Source: Rhodanobacteraceae bacterium
GTDB lineage: Bacteria > Acidobacteriota > Terriglobia > Terriglobales > Acidobacteriaceae
Direction: 5' to 3'
Length of the DNA stretch: 64,000 bases
Assembly (NCBI GenBank): GCA_025350865.1
Contig: JANXWZ010000147.1
Coordinates: 1 to 64,000 of the forward strand
The notes under the pieces were generated by a model. That model was not told the DNA's origin. It saw only the letters and a list, made by a program, of their open reading frames with translations, and searched no databases. Of this stretch, positions 35,798 through 45,014 are shown in pieces; positions within the stretch are counted from its first letter, which is position 1; each line of letters opens with the position of its first letter. Position numbers and translations under genes: made by a program.

Positions 35798-38019
35798 AGA
35801 CGATCTTAGGGCTGATGCTGCTGCTGGGGACTGGCGCAAAGGCCTTTCCGCAGGCGATGGCGGTACCGGCGATTGGATCGGTGAGCGCACCGGCGAAGGG
35901 TGCGGATACTGATCCGATTTATCAATCGGCGGGGACGAAGCGGATGGCGGAGCGTCTGCGGGAGGCGTTTGCTGCGATGGATTGGAAGGTCGATCCGAGC
36001 AAGCCGGCGGACCGTGTGCGCTACTACAGCGAGCTGTTGCAGACGAAGGTGTTGCCTCTTCGCGATGACACGACAGTGCGCGAGCAATTGGCGCGGGAGA
36101 TGCTATACGCGGGGGACGCCGAGAGCGCGGTTCGGCAGCTGGAGGAGGTGCGGCGCCGGTGGACGAAGTCTGGCGAGACGATGCCGGCTGCAAATGTGAA
36201 AGAGCTTGGCCAATGGCTGGCGATCGCGTATCTGCGCCTCGGGGAGCAGGAGAATTGTGCGGGCATGCATGGCCGTGGGGCGTGTCTGTTTCCTTTGCGA
36301 GGAACTGCGGTGCATCAGATGCCCAGAGGCGCGGAGGGAGTGGTGCGAGAGCTGACGGCGCTGCTGGAAGCGACTCCGACGGATGCGCAGTCGCAGTGGC
36401 TGCTGAATGTGGCCTTTATGCAGTTGGGACGCTATCCGAAGGACGTTCCGGCGCGGTGGCTGATTCCCGAGGCAAAGTTTGCGTCGGAGGCGAAGCTACC
36501 GGAGTTCCCGGAGATCGCGGCGTCGGAAGGCCTCGACGTGATGGGTCATGCGGGCGGCGTGATCGTCGAAGATTTTGATGGCGACGGCAGACTGGATGTG
36601 ATGGTGACCTCGTCCGGCCCGGCAGATCAGATGCATCTGTTCCACAACAACGGCGACGGGACGTTTCGCGATGTGACGCGGCGGTCCGGGCTAATGGGAG
36701 AGACGGGTGGCCTGAACCTGGTGCTGACGGACTACAACAACGACGGGCATCCCGATGTGCTGGTGCTGCGCGGCGGGTGGTGGGGCAAGCAGGGGGCATA
36801 TCCGATGTCGCTGCTGCGCAATAACGGCAACGGCACGTTTGACGATGTAACGGAAGAGGCGGGGCTACTGGTGAGTGGGCCAACGCAGACGGCGGCTTGG
36901 GGGGACGTGGACGGCGACGGCTGGCTCGACCTGGTGGTGGGGTATGAGTCGAAGGAAGGGGACCGCCATGCGTCGTTGCTGTTTCGCAACAACCATGACG
37001 GGACTTTCTCGAAGTTGGATGCACTTGGCGATCTGGGGTTCGTCAAGGGTGTTGCGTTTGGCGATTACAACAACGATGGCCGGCCGGATCTATATGTGTC
37101 AGTGATGTACGGAAGAAACAAGTTGCTGCGCAATGATGGGCCTCGAGACGCGAAAGGCTGGAAGTTCACCGACGTGACCGAGGCAGCGGGCGTTGGCAAG
37201 CAGACGAGCAGCTTTGCCACGTGGTTTTTCGACTACGACAACGACGGGTGGCCGGATATCTTCGTGGCGGGCTATTCACTCGAGGCATCGGATGATGTTG
37301 GAGCGTTCGAACAGGGACAGCCGGTAAAGGCGGAGAAGCCGAAGCTATATCGCAATATGCACAATGGAACGTTCAAGGATGTGAGTGCAGAGGTGCGGCT
37401 GGATCGGGTGATTCTGACCATGGGCGCGAACTTTGGGGATCTGGATAACGACGGCTGGCTGGATGTTTATATGGGTACCGGTGACTCAACCTACCAGGCG
37501 CTGTTGCCGAACCGGATGTTCCGCAATGATGGCGGGGTGCGGTTCCAGGATGTAACGACAGCGGGTGACTTCGGGCATCTCCAGAAGGGCCACGGCGTGG
37601 CGTTTGCGGACCTGCACCGGACAGGCTTTGAAGATGTGTTTGAAGAGATGGGCGGAGCGCAGCCAGGGGATAGCTACCAGAGCGCTCTGTATAGGAATCC
37701 GGGGAACAGGAATCATTGGGTGACGCTGATGCTCGAAGGAACGAAGTCGAACCGAGCTGCGTTTGGGGCGCGGATCGATGTGACTGTGAATGATGGGAAT
37801 GGGTTGCGGCACATCTTTCGGACGGTGGGTTTCGGGTCGAGCTTCGGCGGAAATCCGCTGGAGCAACACATCGGGATCGGTGCCGCGAAAGCCGTCAGCG
37901 AGGTGGTCGTGACTTGGCCCGCCTCGGGTGTTGTGGATCGGGTGAAGGACGTTGTGGCGGACCGTCGTTACACGCTGCGTGAGGGTGACGGGAAGTTGTC
38001 GACGATGGTCGTACACTGA
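35794..38019 (+). CDS. CRTAC1-type secreted protein: FG-GAP repeats plus ASPIC/UnbV, with N-terminal helical region
   Basis: Protein of 741 residues starting at TTG 35794, which overlaps the stop of the TPR gene (TTGA), with a signal peptide ending near KAFPQA. A helical region of about 200 residues precedes seven or so calcium-binding-type FG-GAP/VCBS repeats with D-x-D-x-D-G motifs (DFDGDGRLDV, DYNNDGHPDV, DVDGDGWLDL, DYDNDGWPDI, DLDNDGWLDV). The C-terminal ASPIC/UnbV domain follows (NRNHWVTLMLEGTKSNRAAFGARI). Members are exported, carbohydrate- or surface-associated proteins of largely unknown function. It is the longest of four such genes here. The helical N-terminal extension is absent from the next two. 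Confidence 0.88.
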   Translation: MKTILGLMLLLGTGAKAFPQAMAVPAIGSVSAPAKGADTDPIYQSAGTKRMAERLREAFAAMDWKVDPSKPADRVRYYSELLQTKVLPLRDDTTVREQLAREMLYAGDAESAVRQLEEVRRRWTKSGETMPAANVKELGQWLAIAYLRLGEQENCAGMHGRGACLFPLRGTAVHQMPRGAEGVVRELTALLEATPTDAQSQWLLNVAFMQLGRYPKDVPARWLIPEAKFASEAKLPEFPEIAASEGLDVMGHAGGVIVEDFDGDGRLDVMVTSSGPADQMHLFHNNGDGTFRDVTRRSGLMGETGGLNLVLTDYNNDGHPDVLVLRGGWWGKQGAYPMSLLRNNGNGTFDDVTEEAGLLVSGPTQTAAWGDVDGDGWLDLVVGYESKEGDRHASLLFRNNHDGTFSKLDALGDLGFVKGVAFGDYNNDGRPDLYVSVMYGRNKLLRNDGPRDAKGWKFTDVTEAAGVGKQTSSFATWFFDYDNDGWPDIFVAGYSLEASDDVGAFEQGQPVKAEKPKLYRNMHNGTFKDVSAEVRLDRVILTMGANFGDLDNDGWLDVYMGTGDSTYQALLPNRMFRNDGGVRFQDVTTAGDFGHLQKGHGVAFADLHRTGFEDVFEEMGGAQPGDSYQSALYRNPGNRNHWVTLMLEGTKSNRAAFGARIDVTVNDGNGLRHIFRTVGFGSSFGGNPLEQHIGIGAAKAVSEVVVTWPASGVVDRVKDVVADRRYTLREGDGKLSTMVVH

Positions 38020-38046
38020 GCAGTGCAAGGGATTTGAGGGCAGGGA

Positions 38047-39918
38047 ATGATCTGGACTAGACGAGGGTTTGTAAAGTCGCTATCGCGCACCGCGCTGGTG
38101 TTGGGTCTGGAGGACGTGCTGAAGCTCGCGTTGCCTGCGCAGCAGCCCGGGACACCGCAGCAGGTGGGGTCGCGGCCGGTCTATGACACCAAGCCGAAGC
38201 CTGCGCCGAAGACCCTGCCATCACCTGTGACGGGGACGCCGCTGGGGTACTCGTTTGTCGACGTCGCGAAGCAGAGCGGTTTAACCGCGAAGACCATCTA
38301 TGGCGGCGAACACAAGAACCGTTACCTGCTGGAGACTACCGGCTGCGGTGTGGCGTTCTACGACTTTGACCACGATGACTGGCTCGATCTTTTTCTGGTC
38401 AACGGAACCCGGCTGGAGGGGTTTGCGAAGGGACAGGAACCGATCAGCAGGTTGTTCAAAAACAATCGCGATGGAACGTTCACGGATATCACGGCAAAGA
38501 GTGGGATTGTCCGGTCGGGGTGGGGACAAGGCTGCTGCGTAGGAGATTACGACAACGATGGTCTGAACGATTTATTTGTCAGTTATTACGGCCAGAATAT
38601 TTTGTATAAGAACCACGGCGACGGGACATTTTCCGATGTAACCCAGAAGGCTGGACTGCACCAGAGCAAGACGCGTTGGAATTCGGGATGTGCGTTCCTC
38701 GACTACGATAAGGACGGACACCTCGATTTGTTTGTCGCGAACTACATTGACTTTGATATCAAGACCGCACCTTTACCCGAGGCGGCAGGATGCGCATACA
38801 AGGGAATGCAGGTGGCGTGTGGGCCGCCCGGCCTGGATGGCGGAAAAAATATTCTGTATCACAATAATGGCGACGGGACCTTCACCGATGTGTCTGAAAA
38901 AAGCGGGATGTGGGACACGATTGGAACCTATGCGCTGAGCGTCACGGTGGCCGATCTTGATAATGATGGGTGGCCGGATATTTATGTTGCGAACGACTCG
39001 ACCGCGGCGACTTACTATCAGAATCAGAAAGACGGTACGTTCAAGGATCTCGCGATTGAGTCTGGCATCGCGTACTCACCGGATGGAAAGCCCCAGGCGG
39101 GCATGGGTGTTGCGGTGGGTGACTACAATCGCGATGGCTTATTGGATGTTGTGAAGACGAATTTTGCGGGAGATACTGACTCGCTCTACCAGAACCTGGG
39201 CGACGGGACGTTTGAAGACCACACTTACCTGTCGGGGCTAGGAATTAATACACGCTATCTGGGTTGGGGTGTTGGCTTTGTCGATTTAGACAACGATGGT
39301 TGGCTGGATATCTTTATTTCGAATGGACATGTCTATCCAGAAGTAGATGGATCGCATCTGGATGCCCCGTACGCCGAGCATAAGTATGTCTATCGCAACC
39401 TTCGCACCGGACAGTTTGAAGAGGTCACGAACACCGCTGGTAGTGGGATGACGGATGCGGTTCCGGCGCGTGGGTGTGCGTTTGGGGACTACGACAACGA
39501 TGGAAATATGGATATTGTCGTGAATTGCGTGAATGCTCCGCCGCAGTTGCTGCATTGCACTGCGACGATCAAGCGAAACTGCATCAAGGTGAGGCTGGTT
39601 GGTAAGGCGAGTAATCGCACAGGCGTTGGCGCGCGCATCATCGTAACTGCAGCGACGAATACTCAGGAGAAGACTGGTGTGGGCAAGCAGCCACTGCGGC
39701 AGGTAGAGGAGGTTCGCAGTGGCGGCAGTTACTACTCGCAGAACGACTTGCGCATTCATTTTGGGCTGGACCAGGCGGTGAAGGCGGACTCGGTTGAAAT
39801 TGAGTGGCCGTCGGGCGCGAAGGATGTGTTGAAGGACCTCGCAGCGAACAAACTGTATGTGATCGAAGAGGGCGGTAAGGTGCTGAAGACCCTCGCCATG
39901 GGAGCGGCCGGGGCGTGA
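38047..39918 (+). CDS. CRTAC1-type protein with Tat leader
   Basis: Protein of 623 residues. The leader WTRRGFVKSLSRTALVLGL is of Tat type, unlike the other three homologs, which look Sec-dependent. FG-GAP-type repeats carry D-x-D-x-D-G loops (DFDHDDWLDL, DYDNDGLNDL, DYDKDGHLDL, DLDNDGWPDI, DYNRDGLLDV). The ASPIC/UnbV domain (NRTGVGARIIVTA, RSGGSYYSQNDLRIHFGL) is complete. A twin-Cys insert AAGCAYKGMQVACGPPG is shared with its two neighbours. It follows the previous CRTAC1-type gene after 27 bases and overlaps the next by 4. Confidence 0.88.
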   Translation: MIWTRRGFVKSLSRTALVLGLEDVLKLALPAQQPGTPQQVGSRPVYDTKPKPAPKTLPSPVTGTPLGYSFVDVAKQSGLTAKTIYGGEHKNRYLLETTGCGVAFYDFDHDDWLDLFLVNGTRLEGFAKGQEPISRLFKNNRDGTFTDITAKSGIVRSGWGQGCCVGDYDNDGLNDLFVSYYGQNILYKNHGDGTFSDVTQKAGLHQSKTRWNSGCAFLDYDKDGHLDLFVANYIDFDIKTAPLPEAAGCAYKGMQVACGPPGLDGGKNILYHNNGDGTFTDVSEKSGMWDTIGTYALSVTVADLDNDGWPDIYVANDSTAATYYQNQKDGTFKDLAIESGIAYSPDGKPQAGMGVAVGDYNRDGLLDVVKTNFAGDTDSLYQNLGDGTFEDHTYLSGLGINTRYLGWGVGFVDLDNDGWLDIFISNGHVYPEVDGSHLDAPYAEHKYVYRNLRTGQFEEVTNTAGSGMTDAVPARGCAFGDYDNDGNMDIVVNCVNAPPQLLHCTATIKRNCIKVRLVGKASNRTGVGARIIVTAATNTQEKTGVGKQPLRQVEEVRSGGSYYSQNDLRIHFGLDQAVKADSVEIEWPSGAKDVLKDLAANKLYVIEEGGKVLKTLAMGAAGA

Positions 39919-41624
39919 GGCTACTGCTGTGTGCGTTGCTGATTGCGGGAGCGGCCGGGGCGCAAACGGTGTATCCCCCGAGTGCCGAGCATCCCACGCC
40001 GGCATGGTTTGTCGACGTCGCTGCCAAGGCTGGAATCACGGTGCGGAACGTCAACGGCGGCGCGGAGAATAAGCGATATATCGTGGAGGCGACGGGGTCT
40101 GGCATTGCGATCATCGACTATGACCACGATGGCTGGCCGGATATTTATCTTGTCAACGGGACAGAACTCAGGCAAGGCAATAAGCCTGCGACGGATAACC
40201 CAGCGACCGGACATCTGTTTCGCAACAACCACGACGGGACATTCACCGATGTGACGGCGAAGGCCGGGATGGTGTCGTCTGGGTGGGGGCAGGGGGCATG
40301 CGTTGGAGACTATGACAACGACGGCTTCGACGATTTGTATGTCACCGATTATGGCAAGAATCGGCTCTTCCACAACCAGGGAAATGGTACGTTTCGCGAG
40401 GTTGCGGAGCAGGCCGGGGCTGCGGGTTCAGGCAAGGAATGGGGGACGGGCTGCGCCTTCGTCGACTATGACCGCGACGGCCGGCTCGATCTTATCGTTG
40501 CCAACTATGTTCACTTCGACCTGGCCAAGACTCCGAAGCCGGGCTCGGAAGCCGGTTGCATGTGGAAGGGGACACCCGTGATGTGCGGGCCGCGTGGTCT
40601 GCCGAGCGCGCCAAATACCCTCTTCCATAACGAGGGTGGAGGCAGGTTCAAGGATGTCAGTGCAGCAAGTGGGATCGAAAAGACCGCGGGGCATTACTGC
40701 TTCTCGGTGACGACCCTGGACTTCGATGAGGACGGCTGGACAGATCTCTATGTGGCTTGCGATTCGACGCCGTCCATCCTTTACAGGAACAATCACGATG
40801 GGACGTTTACCGATGTCGGCCCGGACTCCGGCGCGGCGTTCAATGAAGATGGCCGCGAACAGGCGGGCATGGGGTCGACTGCGGCGGACTTCGACGGGGA
40901 CGGCCACATCGATCTGTTCAAGACAAATTTTTCAGATGACACTGCCACGCTGTATCGCGCGAATGGTGACGGTACGTTTACCGATATGACAGTAGCTGCT
41001 GGCCTCGGGATCAACCTGGATGCGTTGGGTTGGGGTGCTATGTTTGCCGACGTCGACAACGATGGCTACCCGGACCTGCTTGTGGTGAACGGGCATGTGT
41101 ACCCGGAGGTGGATGCAGCGAAGCTCGGAGCGACGTTCAAGGAGCCGCGTTTTCTCTACTGGAATCAGGGCAATGGGAAGTTCAAGGATGTGTCGAAGGC
41201 GTCCGGGCCAGGGCTGAACGAGCCGATGTCGGGCCGCGGGTTGGCGATTGCGGATTTGTGGAATGATGGGCGTCTTGAAGCCGTGGTGAACAACCTCAGC
41301 GACAGGCCGATGTTGCTCGTCAACGAAGCTAAGAATACGAATCATTGGTTGGGTTTGAAGCTGACTGGTACGAAGTCGAATCGGTCGGCGATCGGGGCTC
41401 GCGTCGTGCTGCATGGGAGTAAGCGCAACTGGGTGGATGAGGTGCGGAGCGGGTCGAGCTATAACAGCAGCAATGATCTGCGGCTGCACTTTGGGCTGGG
41501 AGCGGATAGTAGGCCTACGTCGATTGAGGTTCGGTGGCCTAATGGCGGCCGGGAGGCGTTCGCGGTGGAGGGGGTGGATCGGTTCGTTGAGCTGGTCGAG
41601 GGTAAAGGGAAGGTACTGCCTTGA
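39915..41624 (+). CDS. CRTAC1-type secreted protein
   Basis: Protein of 569 residues. The start GTG 39915 overlaps the previous stop (GTGA). Signal peptide ends near GAAGAQ. FG-GAP repeats (DYDHDGWPDI, DYDNDGFDDL, DYDRDGRLDL, DFDGDGHIDL, DVDNDGYPDL) carry the shared Cys insert EAGCMWKGTPVMCGPRG, and the ASPIC/UnbV domain ends with DEVRSGSSYNSSNDLRLHFG. It is the last gene of the TPR/CRTAC1 operon; a hairpin and a dispersed repeat follow. A role in binding or processing material delivered to the cell surface is likely but unproven. Confidence 0.88.
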   Translation: MRLLLCALLIAGAAGAQTVYPPSAEHPTPAWFVDVAAKAGITVRNVNGGAENKRYIVEATGSGIAIIDYDHDGWPDIYLVNGTELRQGNKPATDNPATGHLFRNNHDGTFTDVTAKAGMVSSGWGQGACVGDYDNDGFDDLYVTDYGKNRLFHNQGNGTFREVAEQAGAAGSGKEWGTGCAFVDYDRDGRLDLIVANYVHFDLAKTPKPGSEAGCMWKGTPVMCGPRGLPSAPNTLFHNEGGGRFKDVSAASGIEKTAGHYCFSVTTLDFDEDGWTDLYVACDSTPSILYRNNHDGTFTDVGPDSGAAFNEDGREQAGMGSTAADFDGDGHIDLFKTNFSDDTATLYRANGDGTFTDMTVAAGLGINLDALGWGAMFADVDNDGYPDLLVVNGHVYPEVDAAKLGATFKEPRFLYWNQGNGKFKDVSKASGPGLNEPMSGRGLAIADLWNDGRLEAVVNNLSDRPMLLVNEAKNTNHWLGLKLTGTKSNRSAIGARVVLHGSKRNWVDEVRSGSSYNSSNDLRLHFGLGADSRPTSIEVRWPNGGREAFAVEGVDRFVELVEGKGKVLP

Positions 41625-41635
41625 TGAGTAGCGAT

Positions 41636-41665
41636 CCCACTCATCGCAAAAGCGCGATGAATGGG
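41636..41665. repeat. Hairpin with GGGGCACCC motif
   Basis: CCCACTCATCGC (41636-41647) pairs with GCGATGAATGGG (41654-41665) with one mismatch, followed by GCACCC. It starts 11 bases after a CRTAC1-type stop. It resembles the hairpin at 33-81 in its GGGGCACCC word, which suggests a second dispersed palindromic family that may also stop transcription. Confidence 0.55.
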
Positions 41666-41704
41666 GCACCCAAGTGTTTGGGCTTGGATGGGAACGCAAA
41701 TACT

Positions 41705-41733
41705 GAGATTCTCGCTTTGCCAGAATGACGGCG
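41705..41733. repeat. Dispersed hairpin repeat, copy 2 (core, decayed stem)
   Basis: GAGATTCTCGC-TTT-GCCAGAATGACGGCG; one stem pair is broken compared with other copies. It lies between convergent CRTAC1-type genes and abuts the stop of the minus-strand gene. Confidence 0.75.
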
Positions 41734-43605
41734 TTACTTGGCGGGAACGGGTTTGCCTTGGCCTTCGGTCAGGGTTTGGAAGCGGTCGATGGCGGGTACG
41801 GGGAACTGTTCAACCAGCCCGCTTGGCCAGTGGACTTCGAGCGATTCGACGGTAGTAGCCGTGCCGATTCCGAAGTGCGGGCGCATGTCGGAGGTGGACG
41901 CGTAGCTGCCGCCGGAGAAGATGTCGGCGCGTTGGCGAGAGCCGTTGGCCGTCAGGTAGAGGGTCGCGCCGATAGCGTCCTTCGGTGATTTCGGGCCGCC
42001 GATCAGGCGGAAAGCTACCCAGTGGTTCTTGTTGGGATCGATGTTGCGAAACAGGGACGGGGTGGCGTCGATGTTGTTAATGACTGCGTCCATGCGCCCG
42101 TCGTTGAAGAGGTCGCCGACGGCCAGGCCCCGCGAAGTCAACACATCGGCCAGGGCTGTGCCTTCGACTGCGGGCACTGGTTCGATTCGCTTGCCTTCGG
42201 AGTTGTGGAAGAGCAGCGGGCGCTGCGCCCAGGTCGTGCCCCAGGAGTTTGCGTCGGCGTTGCGGTAGACGTGGCCGTTCACCTCCAGCAGGTCTTTCCA
42301 GCCGTCGTTGTCGTAGTCGAGGAAGGCGGTGCCCCAGCCGAGGAAAGGAATGGTGAGCTCGGCGATGTGGGTGTCGTAGCTGACGTCGGTGAAGTTGGCG
42401 TCGCCATCGTTGCGATAGAGCGGCTTGTAGTCGTCGGAGAAGGTGGTGTTGAAGATGTCGAGGAGGCCGTTGTTGCGATAGTCGCCGACTGCGATGCCCA
42501 TGGATGCCGTCTCGCGACCCTCCTTGTTCAGGGCGTAGCCGGATGGGTAGCTCTGGTCGTCGAAGGTGCCGTCGCCGTTGTTGATGTAGAGGTAATTGGG
42601 GGTCGAGTCGTTGGCGACGAGGAGGTCGAGTTTGCCGTCGCCGTTGACGTCGACAAACACACTGGAGAGTCCGTAGTAGCCGGACTTGTCGGCGACTCCG
42701 GCTTTCGCGGATACGTCGGCGAAGGTGCCGTCGCCATTGTTGTGGAAGAGATGATCGCCCTCACCGGGGAGTCCGCGCGGACCGCACAGGACCTTGACGC
42801 CACGGTACTGGCAGAACGAAAGCGGGATGGCGTCTGAGGATTCGGCCTGGCTTTTGAGGTCGTAGTGGACGTAGCCGGGGACGAAGAGGTCGAGTTTGCC
42901 ATCGCCGTCGTAGTCGCCCCAGGTTGCGCCGGTCGACCAGTTGCCGAGGCTAACGCCAGCCCTGTCGGCGACGTCGGTGAAGGTGCCGTCGTGATTGTTG
43001 CGGTAGAGCCGATTCTTGCCAAAGTTAGTGACGTAGATATCTGGCCAGCCGTCATTGTCGAAGTCGGCAACTGCGGCTCCAAAGCCCCAGCGGTCGTTGG
43101 CCACGCCGGCCTTGGCGGTGACATCGGTGAAGGTGCCGTCGTGATTGTTGTGGAAAAGGGCCGCGTGGGGCGATGGCGACTTGCCGGAGAGGGCGGGTTC
43201 GGTGCTGCCGTTGACGAGGTAGATATCGAGCCAGCCATCGTTGTCATAGTCCAGCAGCGCGACGCCGGAGCCGATGGTTTCGAGGATGAAGCGTTTGTCC
43301 GGCGAGCCCATCTGATGATGCCAGGTTGTCAGGCCGGCTTTGACCGCAATGTTCTCAAACACGATTGGACCCGATTTGACCGAGCCGCCGGCGGTGATTG
43401 GGCGATGCGCGGCATCGTATACCGGCGGAAAAACACCGGCCGTTCCAGAGCCTCCGTGCGCCGGCGGCTGCGCACCTTCCTGGGACCGCTCCTTTTGCGA
43501 TTCGAGCGGATTCTGAGCCGGGAGCAGCGTCGTGAAGCCGACCGACAAGAGTGCAAGTGCAAGAAGGAAACGCGTTGGGACTGGCAGTTGGATGAGTGGG
43601 TACAT
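41734..43605 (-). CDS. CRTAC1-type secreted protein (fourth, convergent)
   Basis: About 623 residues from ATG 43605, which gives the leader MYPLIQLPVPTRFLLALALL...LPAQ. The frame is open back to 43728, but those 41 residues are polar with scattered cysteines and would bury the leader. FG-GAP repeats (DYDNDGWLDI, DFDNDGWPDI, DYDGDGKLDL, DVNGDGKLDL) and the ASPIC/UnbV domain (RADIFSGGSYASTSDMRPHFGIG) are complete, and the Cys insert is CQYRGVKVLCGPRG. It faces the other three genes and diverges from the GntR-LacI regulator, so it may be regulated separately. Confidence 0.86.
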   Translation of the reverse strand: MYPLIQLPVPTRFLLALALLSVGFTTLLPAQNPLESQKERSQEGAQPPAHGGSGTAGVFPPVYDAAHRPITAGGSVKSGPIVFENIAVKAGLTTWHHQMGSPDKRFILETIGSGVALLDYDNDGWLDIYLVNGSTEPALSGKSPSPHAALFHNNHDGTFTDVTAKAGVANDRWGFGAAVADFDNDGWPDIYVTNFGKNRLYRNNHDGTFTDVADRAGVSLGNWSTGATWGDYDGDGKLDLFVPGYVHYDLKSQAESSDAIPLSFCQYRGVKVLCGPRGLPGEGDHLFHNNGDGTFADVSAKAGVADKSGYYGLSSVFVDVNGDGKLDLLVANDSTPNYLYINNGDGTFDDQSYPSGYALNKEGRETASMGIAVGDYRNNGLLDIFNTTFSDDYKPLYRNDGDANFTDVSYDTHIAELTIPFLGWGTAFLDYDNDGWKDLLEVNGHVYRNADANSWGTTWAQRPLLFHNSEGKRIEPVPAVEGTALADVLTSRGLAVGDLFNDGRMDAVINNIDATPSLFRNIDPNKNHWVAFRLIGGPKSPKDAIGATLYLTANGSRQRADIFSGGSYASTSDMRPHFGIGTATTVESLEVHWPSGLVEQFPVPAIDRFQTLTEGQGKPVPAK

Positions 43606-43859
43606 GGGTCCCGTGGAAGCCTTTCGAAGTTGACTCTTCGGTGCATCTGGCGAGTGTCGCAGCCCGCAGAGGATCATGATACTGCGGGACGCTGCAGAGC
43701 ACACGGTAATTAGATAAGACAGTTGCATTGCATAAGTGTTGTCAATTGCGATAGCTTGGTTGCGCGTCTTCTATATCGTGCATTGGTTTAGCTCAAGAGC
43801 ATCCGCGCAGAATTTCGGATGTGACAGAATCAACGAATACCTAATTTTGACAAGGCGCA

Positions 43860-45011
43860 ATGAACTCTTCCAAGAAAAAGTCCAACTCAAATCGGGCTCA
43901 CGATCTCTCGCAGAGTGAAGACGGCACGAAACCAGAGATGCCTCGCCATCGCTTGATTTACGAGCAACTGCTGTCCGAGATTCAATCAGGAGTGTACAAG
44001 CCCGGCTCACGGCTGCCTAGCGAGGCCGTGCTGTGCGAACGTTTTCAGGCGTCGCGGATTACGGTGGCCAAGGCTTTCCAAAGCCTGCAGCGCGAGCACC
44101 TGGTGACTCGGCGTCCGGGGTCTGGGACATACGTGGAGAAGCCCGCCCAACAAGACTCGCTGCAGTTCGGGCTGTTGATCCCGGACTTGGGAACGACTGA
44201 TATTTTCGAACCGATCTGCCGGGGCATCATGCGGTCTCCTGCGGCCAAGTCGCACTCGCTTTCCTGGGGACATTCCACGGGGCTGGCGGGGGATCGGGCG
44301 CAGGCTGCGGAGCGGCTGTGTCAGCAATACATCGCGCAGAAGGTGGCTGGCGTGTTCTTCGCGCCGGCGGAGTATGCCGAGACACGCGAGGAAGTAAATC
44401 ACCGGATTGCGGCTCGATTGGAGGCTGCGGGGATTCCCGTCGTGCTGCTTGACCGGTGCTTCGAACGCTATCCGCTGCGGTCGAACTTCGATCTGGTGGG
44501 CATTGACAATCATCGCGCGGGCTATCTGTTGACCGAGCACCTGTTCAAGGCCGGGGCCAGGCGAATTGCATTTGCGATGCGCCTGAACTCTGCGTCGACG
44601 GTCGAGGCTCGGGCAGCGGGGTATCGCGAGGCGTTGCTTGCGCTGGGTCTGCAAGATGGCGTTACCGTCAGCGGCGACTTCGAAGACCCGCTGTACGTGA
44701 TGCAGATGATGGAGAAAGGGCGGCCCGACGCAATCGTTTGTGCCAACGATATTACGGCGGCCCGGTTGATGCAGACGCTGAGCAAAGTGGGGTTCAGAAT
44801 TCCCGAGGATGTGATGATGGCGGGAGTCGACGACGTCAGCTATGCGCGGTTTTTGCCAACGCCGCTCACGACGATTCGCCAGGACTGTAACGAGATTGGA
44901 GCCGCCGCCATGGCCACGATGCTTGAGCGCCTGCAACATCCGGGGCAGGCAACAAAGGACGTGCTGGTGCGGACAGAGCTTGTGGTTCGTGCGTCCAGTG
45001 GTGGAGCTTAA
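43860..45011 (+). CDS. Transcriptional regulator: GntR DNA-binding domain with LacI-type sugar-binding domain
   Basis: Protein of 383 residues. The winged helix-turn-helix occupies about 25-95 (LIYEQLLSEIQSGVYKPGSRLPSE, RITVAKAFQSLQREHLVTRRPGSGTYV), the GntR signature. Residues about 105-375 form a periplasmic-binding-protein-like effector domain as in LacI and AraR (VGIDNHRAGYLLTEHLF, RPDAIVCANDITAARLM, GVDDVSYARFLPTPLTTIRQD). It probably represses sugar genes and is released by the sugar. It sits beside the fructokinase, sugar porter and GH32 genes, making a fructose- or sucrose-responsive role likely. Its operator was not identified. It should not be assumed to bind the CCTGT-N3-ACAGG sites 25 kb away. 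Confidence 0.88.
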   Translation: MNSSKKKSNSNRAHDLSQSEDGTKPEMPRHRLIYEQLLSEIQSGVYKPGSRLPSEAVLCERFQASRITVAKAFQSLQREHLVTRRPGSGTYVEKPAQQDSLQFGLLIPDLGTTDIFEPICRGIMRSPAAKSHSLSWGHSTGLAGDRAQAAERLCQQYIAQKVAGVFFAPAEYAETREEVNHRIAARLEAAGIPVVLLDRCFERYPLRSNFDLVGIDNHRAGYLLTEHLFKAGARRIAFAMRLNSASTVEARAAGYREALLALGLQDGVTVSGDFEDPLYVMQMMEKGRPDAIVCANDITAARLMQTLSKVGFRIPEDVMMAGVDDVSYARFLPTPLTTIRQDCNEIGAAAMATMLERLQHPGQATKDVLVRTELVVRASSGGA

Positions 45012-45014
45012 ACT

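Noticed and set aside
43860-45011. The GntR-LacI-type regulator as the controller of the CCTGT-N3-ACAGG regulon
   Set aside because: It sits 26 kb away among fructose genes, no copy of the palindrome lies near it, and its effector domain is LacI-like. The assignment cannot be supported from sequence.
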